Positions 7,424 through 15,718 of a stretch of 20,069 bases of DNA are shown piece after piece. The translations under genes and the position numbers were made by a program. Source of the DNA: Alphaproteobacteria bacterium (GTDB lineage: Bacteria > Pseudomonadota > Alphaproteobacteria > Holosporales > Holosporaceae); assembly GCA_016870135.1 (NCBI GenBank), contig VGCF01000011.1:1-20069 (forward strand), in the 5' to 3' direction. The stretch's first letter is position 1; each line of letters opens with the position of its first letter. Below the pieces are notes generated by a model, which worked only from the letters and a program-made list of their open reading frames with translations, did not search any database and was not told where the DNA came from.

Positions 7424-8578
7424 TTATTTGTCCAGTTTCAGTGTGGGCCGAGGCGTTTTAGGGCTACGGGATCCACCTTCGCTGGATGGTCGAGACGCAC
7501 CGTAGGCTGGTCGCGGAGAATCTGACCTTGGAGCGCCATAGGCTGATTTACCTTCGCCAAAAGAGCGGGGCTTAGAGCCGTGTGCTGGACGGGATCCACC
7601 TTCGCTGGATGGTCGAGACGCACCGTAGGCTGGTCGCGGAGCTGAAACCCCATCTCCTTCCCGATCTTTAGGCGCACGTTTTTCCCAACGACTCTTTATG
7701 GCATTCTGTTTGACGTCCTCGTTTCTGTCAGAATATTGGCCTCGACTTGCAGGGCTGCGACCTGCACCACTGCGATCTGCTGAAAATTTTGGGGATAAAA
7801 CAGACCGAGGTTTGCCGCCTGCTCGGTGCAGTATGGTCCCAGATTGCCTCTGGGACAGACGCTTTTTTTCCTGTTCCACACTGGCCAAAAAGGCATCCAC
7901 TGCTGCGTCCTCTACGGAAATGACGTTACCAGCCACAAGACCCCCCAAACGAAATGGACCAAAGGAAATGCGCATCAATCGAGTCACGTGCTGGTTGATG
8001 GCCGACATCAGGACGCGAATTTCTCGCTTTTTTCCCTCGGTTAATGTCACCAAAACCTGGCTGCTCCCCTCGGTTTGACGCTCTACCATGATGCGACAAG
8101 GACGATAATAAATGTCGTCTATGGTCATGCCATTTTCCAGCGCCTTGATGCGCTCGTCTGTCAATTGTCCACGCAACCAAACACGATAGCATCGATTTAA
8201 TCGCCCTTTTTCAAGAGAGTGCGCCACTGATGGGGCATTGGTTAATAATAACAGGCCCTCGGATTCATAATCCAAACGACCCACACAAACCAAGGGGCCT
8301 TCGGGCAATTGGGGGCGCAGCGCATCAAAAACCGTTGGTCGGCCTTGCGGATCAAAACGGGTCACCAATTCGCCAACAGGTTTATAATAGATCCACATTT
8401 TTGGCGGAGGTGGCAACAATAAATCCTCACCATCCAAACCAACGGTGGTAAATGATTCGGCATAAAAACCCGTGGCCACCACGCCGTCCACCGTGATTCG
8501 GCCCATTTTGATGGCTTGCTCTGCTTGGCGCCGCGATAAGGGTGCACGCTGAGCAATATAGGGGGCTAATCGAATCAC
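7424..8578 (-). CDS. rluB: 23S rRNA-type pseudouridine synthase (RluB/RsuA family) with repeat-rich tail
   Basis: The product is a 384-residue pseudouridine synthase of the RsuA/RluB/RluE/RluF family, expected to isomerise a uridine in rRNA. Residues ~2-48 form an S4 RNA-binding domain (LSRRQAEQAIKMGRITVDG). The catalytic domain (~60-245) has the active-site motif GRLDYESEGLLLLTN with catalytic Asp at 103, and the C-terminal family pattern TLTEGKKREIRVLM (~178-191) and ITRL-like HVTRLMRISFGPF. The last ~130 residues form a disordered, basic, Gly/Ser/Pro/Arg-rich tail containing PRPAYGASRPSSEGGSR twice. Such tails are common in alphaproteobacterial RluB but vary in length. The start is GTG at 8578, needed to complete the S4 domain; no convincing ribosome site precedes it. 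Exact target (RluB versus another family member) is inferred. It diverges from nusA. Confidence 0.9.
   Translation of the reverse strand: MIRLAPYIAQRAPLSRRQAEQAIKMGRITVDGVVATGFYAESFTTVGLDGEDLLLPPPPKMWIYYKPVGELVTRFDPQGRPTVFDALRPQLPEGPLVCVGRLDYESEGLLLLTNAPSVAHSLEKGRLNRCYRVWLRGQLTDERIKALENGMTIDDIYYRPCRIMVERQTEGSSQVLVTLTEGKKREIRVLMSAINQHVTRLMRISFGPFRLGGLVAGNVISVEDAAVDAFLASVEQEKKRLSQRQSGTILHRAGGKPRSVLSPKFSADRSGAGRSPASRGQYSDRNEDVKQNAIKSRWEKRAPKDREGDGVSAPRPAYGASRPSSEGGSRPAHGSKPRSFGEGKSAYGAPRSDSPRPAYGASRPSSEGGSRSPKTPRPTLKLDK
7467..7641 (-). repeat. 52-bp perfect direct repeats inside the rluB tail
   Basis: Identical 52-bp copies at 7467-7518 and 7590-7641, offset by 123 bp (41 codons), encode the repeated PAYGASRPSSEGGS block. 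Identity at all codon positions points to recent duplication or ongoing homogenisation. The 123-bp offset is in frame, so loss or gain of one unit would change tail length without breaking the protein. Confidence 0.92.
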
Positions 8579-8871
8579 AAGAGGACCACTGGACTAAGGA
8601 AATGTACACCGCCAGCATGACACAATCCCTGCGCCATGGAAATAGCGTGCCTTTTTCAATCCAGACTTTATTCCAAAAAACGAATAAAAAAACCGCTTGT
8701 CAATGGACAAAAAAAGAGATAAGGTTGAAAAAACTATTGATCGATCAAACGGTTTGGGGATATGAACCATGCATTTTGTAGATCTCGTGAAAAATAGGGG
8801 AAAAGAAAGAGGATAGCGTGTGCTTTTAATTCTTTTTTACCCTGTTGTGTAAAAAAGGAGTAATTGTACCT
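8579..8871. other. Divergent intergenic region between rluB and nusA
   Basis: About 290 bp with no supported gene; the rimP gene that usually precedes nusA is not here. It should hold promoters for both flanking genes, but no strong sigma-70 match was seen. A perfect 12-bp palindrome TTGATCGATCAA lies at 8737-8748. AAGGAG at 8855-8860 is the nusA ribosome site. Confidence 0.5.
8855..8860 (+). promoter_or_regulatory. Ribosome binding site deciding the nusA start
   Basis: AAGGAG stands 11 bases before the ATG at 8872. The reading frame also extends upstream to a TTG at 8845, but that codon would place the ribosome site inside the gene, so the ATG is preferred. Confidence 0.7.
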
Positions 8872-10380
8872 ATGGCTACTCGCAGTGTCCCAGAAAGCCC
8901 AAACTCTGAATCCCTTGGCGCTCTGTTAATCAGAGAAGCGGACATTCTGGCTCGGGAAAAATGCCTTTCTCCTCAGGTCCTTTTTGAATGTTTAGAGCAA
9001 TCCTTTCAAAAAGTAATGGCCGACATTTATGGATCATCCCATGACATTCGAGTAACCATTCATCGATCCAGCGGTGTCATCAATGTGGCAAGATATATGC
9101 ATGTGGTGGATCATGTTCATAATGCGTTACAGGAAGTCTCTGTCACCGAATCTGATGGCGTTCCTGTGGGGGATTATATCATAGACGAATTGCCTTTGCC
9201 TGCTTTTAACCGTGTCACCATTCAAAATTTGAAAACGGCTCTGGTCAAAAACATTCAAGAAGTCGAACGCAACCTGCAGTACAACGAATTCAAAGATCGG
9301 GTGGGTCACATTGTTTCAGGCGTGGTTAAACAGGTAGAAAACGGCAATTTTATCATGGATATTGGTCGTGCAGAAAGCATTATTTTACGAAACGATATGA
9401 TCCCACGGGAAAATTATCGTGTCGGAGATCGAATCAAGGCCTATATTTATGCCGTTAAACGCGAAGCCCGAGGACCTCAGATTTTCATGTCGCGCACACA
9501 CCCTGGATTTCTCATTAAATTGTTTGCTAAAGAAGTGCCCGAAATTTATGATGGCTTGATTGAAATAAAAGCCGCCGCCAGAGATCCAGGCAGTCGAGCC
9601 AAAGTGGCCATTATATCGCGTGACGAGCAGCGGTCTTTTGATGCCATTGGTGCCTGCGTAGGGGTCAGAGGCAATCGGGTGAATGCCGTAAGCCAGGAAT
9701 TACAAGGCGAAAAAATAGATATTATTCCGTGGTCGCCAGAGCTGCCCGTTTTTGTGATCAATGCCTTAACGCCAGCCGAAGCCATCAAAGTGATTGTGGT
9801 CAAAGACAACCACATGAAGGTGGTGGTTCCAGACCATCAGCAAAGCATTGCCATCGGTCGACGGGGGCAAAACGTTAAACTGGCTCATCAATTAACAGGA
9901 TGCACCATTGAAATTGTCACAGAAAGCGTTGAAAGTCAGCAACGTACCCAGTTCCGTCAAGAGACCACCGCCCTGTTTATGGACAAATTGGATGTGGATG
10001 AACTGATGGCGCACTTCTTGGTTTCCGAAGGGTTTGAAACCATCGAAGACTTGGCACAATCCTCTATGGACGAATTAACCGCCATGCCCGGTATGACTCC
10101 AGATGTGGCCACCGAGCTAAAAGAACGGGCCATAGAGGCTGTGGAGGAGAAAGAAAAAACAATGGCTGCAGACTTTATACGCAGTGGCGGAGATTCTGCA
10201 ATTGTAAAAATCGGGTTTCCTGTGCAAGCTTTGTCTTGCCTATTATCCCATAAGGTGGTATCCCTGAAGAACCTGGCTGATTTATCCCTAGACGAACTGC
10301 TGGATATCATCAAGCCAAAAAGCACGATGTTAGAGCAAGAGCAATGGGGTGAATTAATTTTGAGGGCACGATCACTATGA
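8872..10380 (+). CDS. nusA: Transcription termination/antitermination factor NusA
   Basis: NusA binds RNA polymerase and nascent RNA and modulates pausing, termination and rRNA antitermination. From the ATG the protein has 502 residues, normal for alphaproteobacteria. Domains in order: N-terminal polymerase-binding domain (~12-130), S1 domain (~144-209, GHIVSGVVKQVENGNFIMDI), KH1 (GACVGVRGNRV at 260-270), KH2 (QSIAIGRRGQNVKLAHQLTG at ~324-343), and two C-terminal acidic helical repeats (FLVSEGFETIEDLAQSSMDE and FPVQALSCLLSHKVVSLKNL). The TGA stop overlaps the infB ATG as ATGA, giving translational coupling. The usual small gene ylxR between nusA and infB is absent, and rimP is not upstream. 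Confidence 0.96.
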   Translation: MATRSVPESPNSESLGALLIREADILAREKCLSPQVLFECLEQSFQKVMADIYGSSHDIRVTIHRSSGVINVARYMHVVDHVHNALQEVSVTESDGVPVGDYIIDELPLPAFNRVTIQNLKTALVKNIQEVERNLQYNEFKDRVGHIVSGVVKQVENGNFIMDIGRAESIILRNDMIPRENYRVGDRIKAYIYAVKREARGPQIFMSRTHPGFLIKLFAKEVPEIYDGLIEIKAAARDPGSRAKVAIISRDEQRSFDAIGACVGVRGNRVNAVSQELQGEKIDIIPWSPELPVFVINALTPAEAIKVIVVKDNHMKVVVPDHQQSIAIGRRGQNVKLAHQLTGCTIEIVTESVESQQRTQFRQETTALFMDKLDVDELMAHFLVSEGFETIEDLAQSSMDELTAMPGMTPDVATELKERAIEAVEEKEKTMAADFIRSGGDSAIVKIGFPVQALSCLLSHKVVSLKNLADLSLDELLDIIKPKSTMLEQEQWGELILRARSL

Positions 10381-12896
10381 CGGATAAAAAAATGACGGAA
10401 GAAAAGAAAAAGCGCAAACCTTTGGGTCTACAAATTCCGTCAACACCACACAGTCAAGCGCCTGGGCAAATCAGGCAAAGCTTGTCCCATGGACGGTCCA
10501 AAAGTGTCACGGTCGAAGTCAAACGCCGTCGTCAATCTGGCGCCATTGGCCCTGATCGGGACTCTGGAACACGATTAACGGGTCAAGAGCAAACGGTGCG
10601 GTTAAAAGCACTGCAAGAGGCCCTGATTGTCCAAGAGCAGCAAACAGCCCTGCAGGCGGCCCATGATTTGTTCCAAGCATCCCAAGCGCCTGTGGATTTA
10701 CCAGAATCCCAAGCTGCTGTGGACTTACCAGTAGAGCCAGCCGAGCAAACGGATGCATTCAATGCCGTTGGTGGTCACGAAGAGGATCTCTCTGGCCATT
10801 CTGACGGTATGGGCGAGCATTTAGACGTTGGTTTCGCACCTGTGGCCTCTGAAATCCCTGTTTCTGTCCCGGTTTCACCAGCCTTAACGGCCGAAGAACC
10901 TTTTGCAGAAAACTTGAAAAAACGTCGGTCCAACAAAGAAGATCGTCCAGAAATGGCCAGCAAAGAAAAAGAAAACTATCGTAAAACAGAAGCCATTAAG
11001 AAAACCCAAAAAGCGGGCAGAAAAAAAGACATCAAGGTGTTCCCTGGCGATTTGGCCGATGCGGAAGATTTCTATAGACCTGTATTGGGATTAAAAAAGT
11101 TGAGAAAAAACAGTGTTGGTGGATCAAAAAATCGATCTAAATCCAGCACCACAACCCCATCGGTAATCATAAGAGACCGCATCAGCATCGACGATTTGGC
11201 CCATCAAATGGGCGAAAAAGTCACTGTTGTGATTCGTAGTTTAAACAAAATAGGCATGACGGTCACGTCTCAAAGCTCTATTGACGGGGACAGCGCCCAG
11301 CTTTTTGCAGAAGAGCGTGGCTGTATGGTCAAAAGAGATCTTCATGAAAATCTAGAGTACAGCCTATGGAATCAAGAGGCGTCTGATGCCGTTACCCGTC
11401 CCCCAGTCGTCACTGTTATGGGCCATGTGGATCATGGAAAAACGTCCCTGTTGGATGCATTGAGAAAAACAGACGTGGTAGCCAAGGAATCTGGGGGTAT
11501 TACCCAGCATATTGGGGCCTATCGGGTTCATTTGGCTTCTGGAAAAGTCATTACATTTATTGACACACCCGGTCACCAAGCCTTTACAAAAATGCGCGCA
11601 CGTGGGGCAGAAATGACCGACATTGTCATTTTGGTTGTGGCGGCTGATGATGGCATTAACGCCCAGACCATAGAAGCCATTGCCCACTGTAAGGCAGCCA
11701 ACGTGCCCATGATTGTGGCCATTAACAAAATAGATAAACCCGGTGCTCGGCCAGATTATGTCCGTCAACAGTTGCTGAGTCACGACATTGTAGTGGAAAA
11801 ACTGGGCGGAGACGTCCAAGACGTCGAGGTTTCTGCCCTGCAAGGCATTGGATTGGATCATCTGGAAGAAGCCATTGTATTGCAAGCCGAATTATTAGGG
11901 TTGGCGGCCAGTCAAACCATTCGTGCAAAGGGTGTCATTTTGGAAACCCATGTGAAAAAAGGGTATGGGTCTGTGGCAACGTTAATGGTCCAAGAGGGCA
12001 CATTACGCAAGGGTGATTTATTTGTGGTGGGCACCAAGTGGGGACGCGTGCGTCTGTTGTTTGATGATGCGGGAAAAACCGTATCCGATGCCACCGCGTC
12101 ACAACCCGTAGAGGTTGTGGGATTTTCCGAATTACCCCAATCTGGTGATTTATTCATGGTTGTTCCATCGGAAAGCGCGGCAAAAGAATTTGTATCCTGG
12201 AAAAAAGAGCATCTGTCCAGCATGACAGAAGACAACATCAGTCAGCAGTTGTCTCTGGCCGACCATTTAAAGAGTCAAAATCAGAAAGAAAAAGCTGTAG
12301 TGATCAAAGCCGATGCTCAAGGGTCTTTGGAAGGAGTTTTGAACGAATTGGCCAAGATTAGCCACGATGAAATTCAATTGAAAATCGTCAGCACAGGGGT
12401 TGGGGCCATCAACGAAGGGGACGCCTTGTTGGCCATTACATCGGGTGCCCTGATCATTAATTTTAATGTACCTGTGTTGCCCGAAGCCCAAAAACTGATT
12501 GAAAACAAGGGCTTGTGCGTTCTGCGCCATAAAATCATTTATCGCGTTACTGATGATGTGCGGAAAATTTTGTCTGGATTATTGGCCCCTGTGTATCAGG
12601 AAGAATGGTTGGGTAAAGCCCAGGTGATGCAGGTTTTTCACGTCAAAAAAGAGTCCGCCATTGCGGGTTGTTTGATTAAAGAAGGGCTTTTGCGTCGCAG
12701 CGAGAGTGTTCGTGTGTTGCGCGGGGGTAAAGTGGTTTATGAGGGATCACTGAAAACCCTGAGACACGTCAAGGACGATGTTCGGGAAAAAACCGCTGGC
12801 CACGAATGCGGTGTGATGCTGGATGGGTACTCTGATTTTCATGTGGATGATGTCATTGAATGCTTTACCCGCAAGCGCGTAGAAAGATCTGTATAA
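10377..12896 (+). CDS. infB: Translation initiation factor IF-2
   Basis: This GTPase brings initiator fMet-tRNA to the 30S subunit and promotes subunit joining. The 839-residue protein has a long, low-complexity, charged N-terminal extension (~1-260), an IF2_N module (DRISIDDLAHQMGEKVTVVI, ~267-286), then the G domain with G1 GHVDHGKT (349-356), the switch region with GGIT, G3 DTPGH (396-400) and G4 NKID (450-453). Domains II, III and the C-terminal fMet-tRNA-binding domain follow. The extension has a degenerate internal repeat (QAPVDLP / QAAVDLP, ~103-118). The start overlaps the nusA stop; a second in-frame ATG lies 15 bases downstream. No rbfA or truB follows, unlike the usual alphaproteobacterial order. 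It ends with TAA. Confidence 0.97.
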   Translation: MTDKKMTEEKKKRKPLGLQIPSTPHSQAPGQIRQSLSHGRSKSVTVEVKRRRQSGAIGPDRDSGTRLTGQEQTVRLKALQEALIVQEQQTALQAAHDLFQASQAPVDLPESQAAVDLPVEPAEQTDAFNAVGGHEEDLSGHSDGMGEHLDVGFAPVASEIPVSVPVSPALTAEEPFAENLKKRRSNKEDRPEMASKEKENYRKTEAIKKTQKAGRKKDIKVFPGDLADAEDFYRPVLGLKKLRKNSVGGSKNRSKSSTTTPSVIIRDRISIDDLAHQMGEKVTVVIRSLNKIGMTVTSQSSIDGDSAQLFAEERGCMVKRDLHENLEYSLWNQEASDAVTRPPVVTVMGHVDHGKTSLLDALRKTDVVAKESGGITQHIGAYRVHLASGKVITFIDTPGHQAFTKMRARGAEMTDIVILVVAADDGINAQTIEAIAHCKAANVPMIVAINKIDKPGARPDYVRQQLLSHDIVVEKLGGDVQDVEVSALQGIGLDHLEEAIVLQAELLGLAASQTIRAKGVILETHVKKGYGSVATLMVQEGTLRKGDLFVVGTKWGRVRLLFDDAGKTVSDATASQPVEVVGFSELPQSGDLFMVVPSESAAKEFVSWKKEHLSSMTEDNISQQLSLADHLKSQNQKEKAVVIKADAQGSLEGVLNELAKISHDEIQLKIVSTGVGAINEGDALLAITSGALIINFNVPVLPEAQKLIENKGLCVLRHKIIYRVTDDVRKILSGLLAPVYQEEWLGKAQVMQVFHVKKESAIAGCLIKEGLLRRSESVRVLRGGKVVYEGSLKTLRHVKDDVREKTAGHECGVMLDGYSDFHVDDVIECFTRKRVERSV

Positions 12897-12980
12897 CACA
12901 TGAATGCTGTGGATATACAGGTACATCCAAGATCGATCTATCCAAGATGTTTAAAACCATTTTGGATATATTAATCAGAA

Positions 12981-13005
12981 AAAAACCTATTGAATCCTGG
13001 TTTTT
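12981..13005 (+). terminator. Weak terminator-like hairpin after infB
   Basis: AAAAACC (12981-12987) pairs with GGTTTTT (12999-13005) across an 11-base loop, about 90 bp after the infB stop. The stem is AT-rich and the T-run is part of the stem, so it is a weak candidate for an intrinsic terminator. Confidence 0.3.
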
Positions 13006-13167
13006 ACCCAGTACTGACAGAACAGGCGTATTTTTTTCCATACGCGTTCCGATGATGAGCACTGATGCTGAGCAGTGATGATGGTGGCACTGGTTGAATA
13101 TTCCCATTGAAACGAGTAAACCATCACCCCATAGACAGATAAAAACCAATACAGACCTATGTCTCTA

Positions 13168-13264
13168 ATTCCATTTTATCTGGAATCGGGTAATCGTTAG
13201 GTATTGATATGGAATCAAGTAATCGGTGCGATTTTATCTGGAATAGAGTTATTGTTTCCAGATA
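13168..13264. repeat. Cluster of short direct and inverted repeats upstream of dsbB
   Basis: ATTTTATCTGGAAT occurs at 13173-13186 and 13231-13244. TGGAATC(GG/AA)GTAATCG occurs at 13181-13196 and 13210-13225 (14 of 16 identical). Two inverted repeats are formed: ATTCCA/TGGAAT (13168-13173, 13181-13186) and the longer TATCTGGAA/TTCCAGATA (13235-13243, 13256-13264, perfect 9-bp arms, 12-bp spacer). It could be a regulator-binding array or the remains of a small repetitive element; the sequence alone does not decide. Confidence 0.75.
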
Positions 13265-13370
13265 GTCTTATGGTATAAGCATCACGCCCTGCACGCAATG
13301 CACGCATTGTATGTGGCTATGACACAGAATAGAGGCTATACTGCAATAATGATCAGTCTTTCGTCACTCT

Positions 13371-13922
13371 ATGTATATCCCCCTATTCATATCGCGCTTC
13401 CTGTCGCAATCTACGCGACAAACCATTCATCAGATGCTGTTATCTTATTGGTGGATAGGGGTGTGTGTGCTTGGTTTGTCTTCTTGGGCAGGCGCAGAAA
13501 TGCTGGAAGTCATAGGAAAATGGCCTGCGTGTCGATTATGCCATGTGGAACGCTTGATTTTTCTTGTGATGGGGGTGCTGTCAGGTTTACGCATAGGCGC
13601 TAAAAAATGGGAATCGACTGTGGGATCAACCATGACAACAGTCTTAACTTGGTCTGTCATAGTCACCTGTATGATAGGATTTTTAATATCGATATACCAT
13701 ACCGCCATTCAATTTCACTGGATTGCATTGCCAAGTTTTTGCGAAATCCCAAAAGCAGGAACTTTTGAACAGTTTATGGCCTTGCCCAGCGCCACATGCG
13801 ACCAATGGACCTTAACTTTTCTGTTTATACCTATGCCTGTTTATTTGATTTTCTTGTTTGAAAACATCGCGTTTTATTCTTGGCACTTTTCAAGGGTGAA
13901 AACAGCCCCTTCTACCCATTGA
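13371..13922 (+). CDS. dsbB: Disulfide bond formation protein B family (DsbB-like)
   Basis: DsbB is an inner-membrane quinone reductase that re-oxidises periplasmic DsbA. This 183-residue protein has about four hydrophobic helices and both expected cysteine pairs: PACRLCHVER (Cys 53 and 56, the quinone-linked CxxC) and a periplasmic-loop pair in SFCEIPKAGTFEQF (Cys ~123) and SATCDQ (Cys ~143). A YHTAIQFHW motif precedes the second pair, resembling the YHAGVEW pattern of alphaproteobacterial DsbB. No ribosome site precedes the ATG at 13371; the ATG at 13434 is an alternative start that keeps the first helix. No dsbA is visible in the window. The long repeat-bearing region upstream suggests its own promoter. 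It ends with TGA. Confidence 0.85.
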   Translation: MYIPLFISRFLSQSTRQTIHQMLLSYWWIGVCVLGLSSWAGAEMLEVIGKWPACRLCHVERLIFLVMGVLSGLRIGAKKWESTVGSTMTTVLTWSVIVTCMIGFLISIYHTAIQFHWIALPSFCEIPKAGTFEQFMALPSATCDQWTLTFLFIPMPVYLIFLFENIAFYSWHFSRVKTAPSTH

Positions 13923-13983
13923 ATGACGCAAAGGATAATGGTAAGATAAGAATGTGGGGTTTGGATTAAAATCAGTCCACAAT

Positions 13984-14054
13984 GCGGGTATAGCTCAGTG
14001 GCAGAGCAGGAGCTTCCCAAGCTTCAGACGAGGGTTCGATTCCCTCTACCCGCT
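13984..14054 (+). tRNA. tRNA-Gly (anticodon CCC)
   Basis: A complete cloverleaf is visible: acceptor GCGGGTA (13984-13990) pairs with TACCCGC (14047-14053), D arm GCTC/GAGC, anticodon stem GGAGC/GCTTC with loop TTCCCAA (anticodon CCC at 14016-14018), and T arm GAGGG TTCGATT CCCTC. The discriminator base is T at 14054 and no CCA is encoded, so it must be added after transcription. A T-rich run follows from 14056. CCC reads GGG glycine codons. No signs of an integrated element at its 3' end were seen. Confidence 0.97.
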
Positions 14055-14221
14055 CTTTTTTACGCTCTCTTTTTCTGTTGCAAAACCAATCGGAAACCTG
14101 CGTGACCCGATGTTCTGGATGCGTCAGACATCGTGTATGAACGCGAAATGATGAATATCTTCCTATCCATTTTAATTCATTTTTCTCACTCCATATCTAT
14201 TCTTTCAGGCGGCACATTGAC

Positions 14222-15671
14222 ATGTTAAAAACAATGAATAGAGTTTCTGTGATCTTGATGGGGCTGGTGTGGATCGCCCCGTGTTTTATAACTGCAGCAG
14301 GCCACAATGATCAAAAAGAACTCAAAAACAAGGTCCAAAATCCACTGAAAAAGGCTGAACTGGAAAAAGATCACATCTGGTGAGCCAACCGCCTTGCGTC
14401 ACGTTCTGGACTCATTGGTTTTTAACCGCACGTCAGAATGTTTTGATGTGGTATCGGCCATAACCATCTATAAAACAGCATTAAAAAACAATCCCGATAT
14501 TGTTAATCATGCAAAAATTAAGCCCATCCTTTTTCTGATTCCTGTTTTGGATATGGCTGGTCAGGCCGGAAATTGAGATGTATAGGCTCTGGCAGCCGGT
14601 TTTTCCTTTGACAGTCCGTTTCATGGTCGAACATTCTATTCTAATGGCCACATCACACCCATTGCTGAAAACCTTATGTACAGGGCATGCGCCCATATGG
14701 CGGAACGGGCCTCTGTATCCCATGATTTGGGTATTAAGGATCCAAAATTGATTTTTCAATTGGTGTTTCGATTTTTTATCTATTTTCTTTGTAAAACAAT
14801 GGACATTACTTCTTGGAAATCAGACCAGGAAACCGCTATAAAGGTGATCACTACCTATTACAAGGCTTGGAAATCCCAAACAATTATCCCTTTTGCTCCA
14901 GATGAATACATGTATTCTGTTTTCGGGGCACGCCGGATTATTCCAGAACTACAAGGGGACCGTGAAATCAGAGTACGAAAAACCATCACCCAGGGTATAC
15001 TGGATCAAATCCAATATTTGTCATCCGATTGACATTCTTTATGCCAAGAGGCGTATCAAAAAGCGTTGATATTTTTTAATACCCAAGCCTTTGCAGAAAA
15101 TGTTCAGGGTGCACTTGAAGGCGACATTCAAGCCTCTATTACTCAACAAACCGGGGATTTGTATGATGATTTTTGTCAAAAAATAAAACCAATTGGTGCT
15201 GGCCGAACGTTCGAGAAAGATTTCACAGAATAGCCTTTTTACACCCCTGAACAGCAAAAAATAAGTAATCCAGTGCAACGCCATCTGTTGATCAAAAAAC
15301 AACTGGATCAAGCAGAAAAATCAATGGGGAAAATACTGAAAAATATCATTGATACCAGAAAAAAGAACTCCTTGCCATGGTCATGGATTGGATCTGTTTC
15401 ATCCTTGCGCACCGTTCAAAGGCATTTTCTTGGGTTTTCCAATGCCGTTGGTTTATTGTATGGGCAGATGTACAAAAATCCAGAACAAAAAGATTCTGGA
15501 GCGATCATTGCCGATCAGGTGCGTCTCTATATGGTAAAACAGCGCATCAAGCAATTGCTGATTTTTTATCAAGAAATTGTTGATAAAATAAAAACATCAA
15601 TAATCTCGATTAAAAAAACAAACAAAAAATATCAATATAAAATGGTTGATAAAAATCAAATGATTTTTTAA
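14222..15671 (+). pseudogene. Decayed gene for a predicted exported protein of unknown family
   Basis: The gene starts at ATG 14222 (AGGCGG 8 bases upstream). It begins with a signal-peptide-like sequence (MNRVSVILMGLVWIAPCFIT, ending near AAG) and a charged stretch, then meets TGA at 14381-14383. A one-base shift near 14360-14370 moves to the frame that stays recognisable to the TAA at 15669-15671, interrupted only by TGA (14574-14576), TAG (14580-14582), TGA (15030-15032) and TAG (15231-15233). More than 430 codons with just four stops, all one substitution from Arg, Trp or Gln codons, indicates a single former gene of ~480 codons rather than random DNA. The product was rich in Lys, Gln and Ile with helical segments. 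I do not recognise it. It precedes another broken exported-protein gene on the same strand. Confidence 0.75.
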
Positions 15672-15718
15672 ATTATTTTGCATATACTCTACGTAACAGA
15701 TTTCTCATTGGATTAATA

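Larger units (their letters stand above)
12897..13370. other. Non-coding region between infB and dsbB
   Basis: About 470 bases without a supported gene. The left part holds a 9-bp direct repeat ATCCAAGAT (12925-12933, 12940-12948), a hairpin TATCCAA/TTGGATA (12939-12945, 12962-12968), a weak terminator-like hairpin (12981-13005) and a GCGTAT/ATACGC inverted repeat (13026-13031, 13040-13045). The right part holds the TATCTGGAA-type repeat cluster described separately. Open frames here are short and lack ribosome sites. Confidence 0.55.

Noticed and set aside
8542..8781. 79-codon + strand frame between rluB and nusA as a small gene
   Set aside because: It begins inside rluB in antisense, has no ribosome site and a random-looking composition.
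8845..8871. Extension of nusA to the TTG at 8845
   Set aside because: This would bury the AAGGAG ribosome site inside the gene; the ATG at 8872 is properly spaced and matches normal NusA length.
13984..14221. tRNA-Gly as an integration site for a genomic island
   Set aside because: No integrase, no direct repeat of the tRNA 3' end and no clear composition change was seen downstream within the window.
14222..15671. Reassignment of TGA or TAG as sense codons to explain the in-frame stops
   Set aside because: Intact genes in the window end properly with TGA (glyQ, nusA, dsbB, the SuhB-like gene) and TAG (lysK, glyS), so ordinary stop usage holds and pseudogenisation is the simpler reading.
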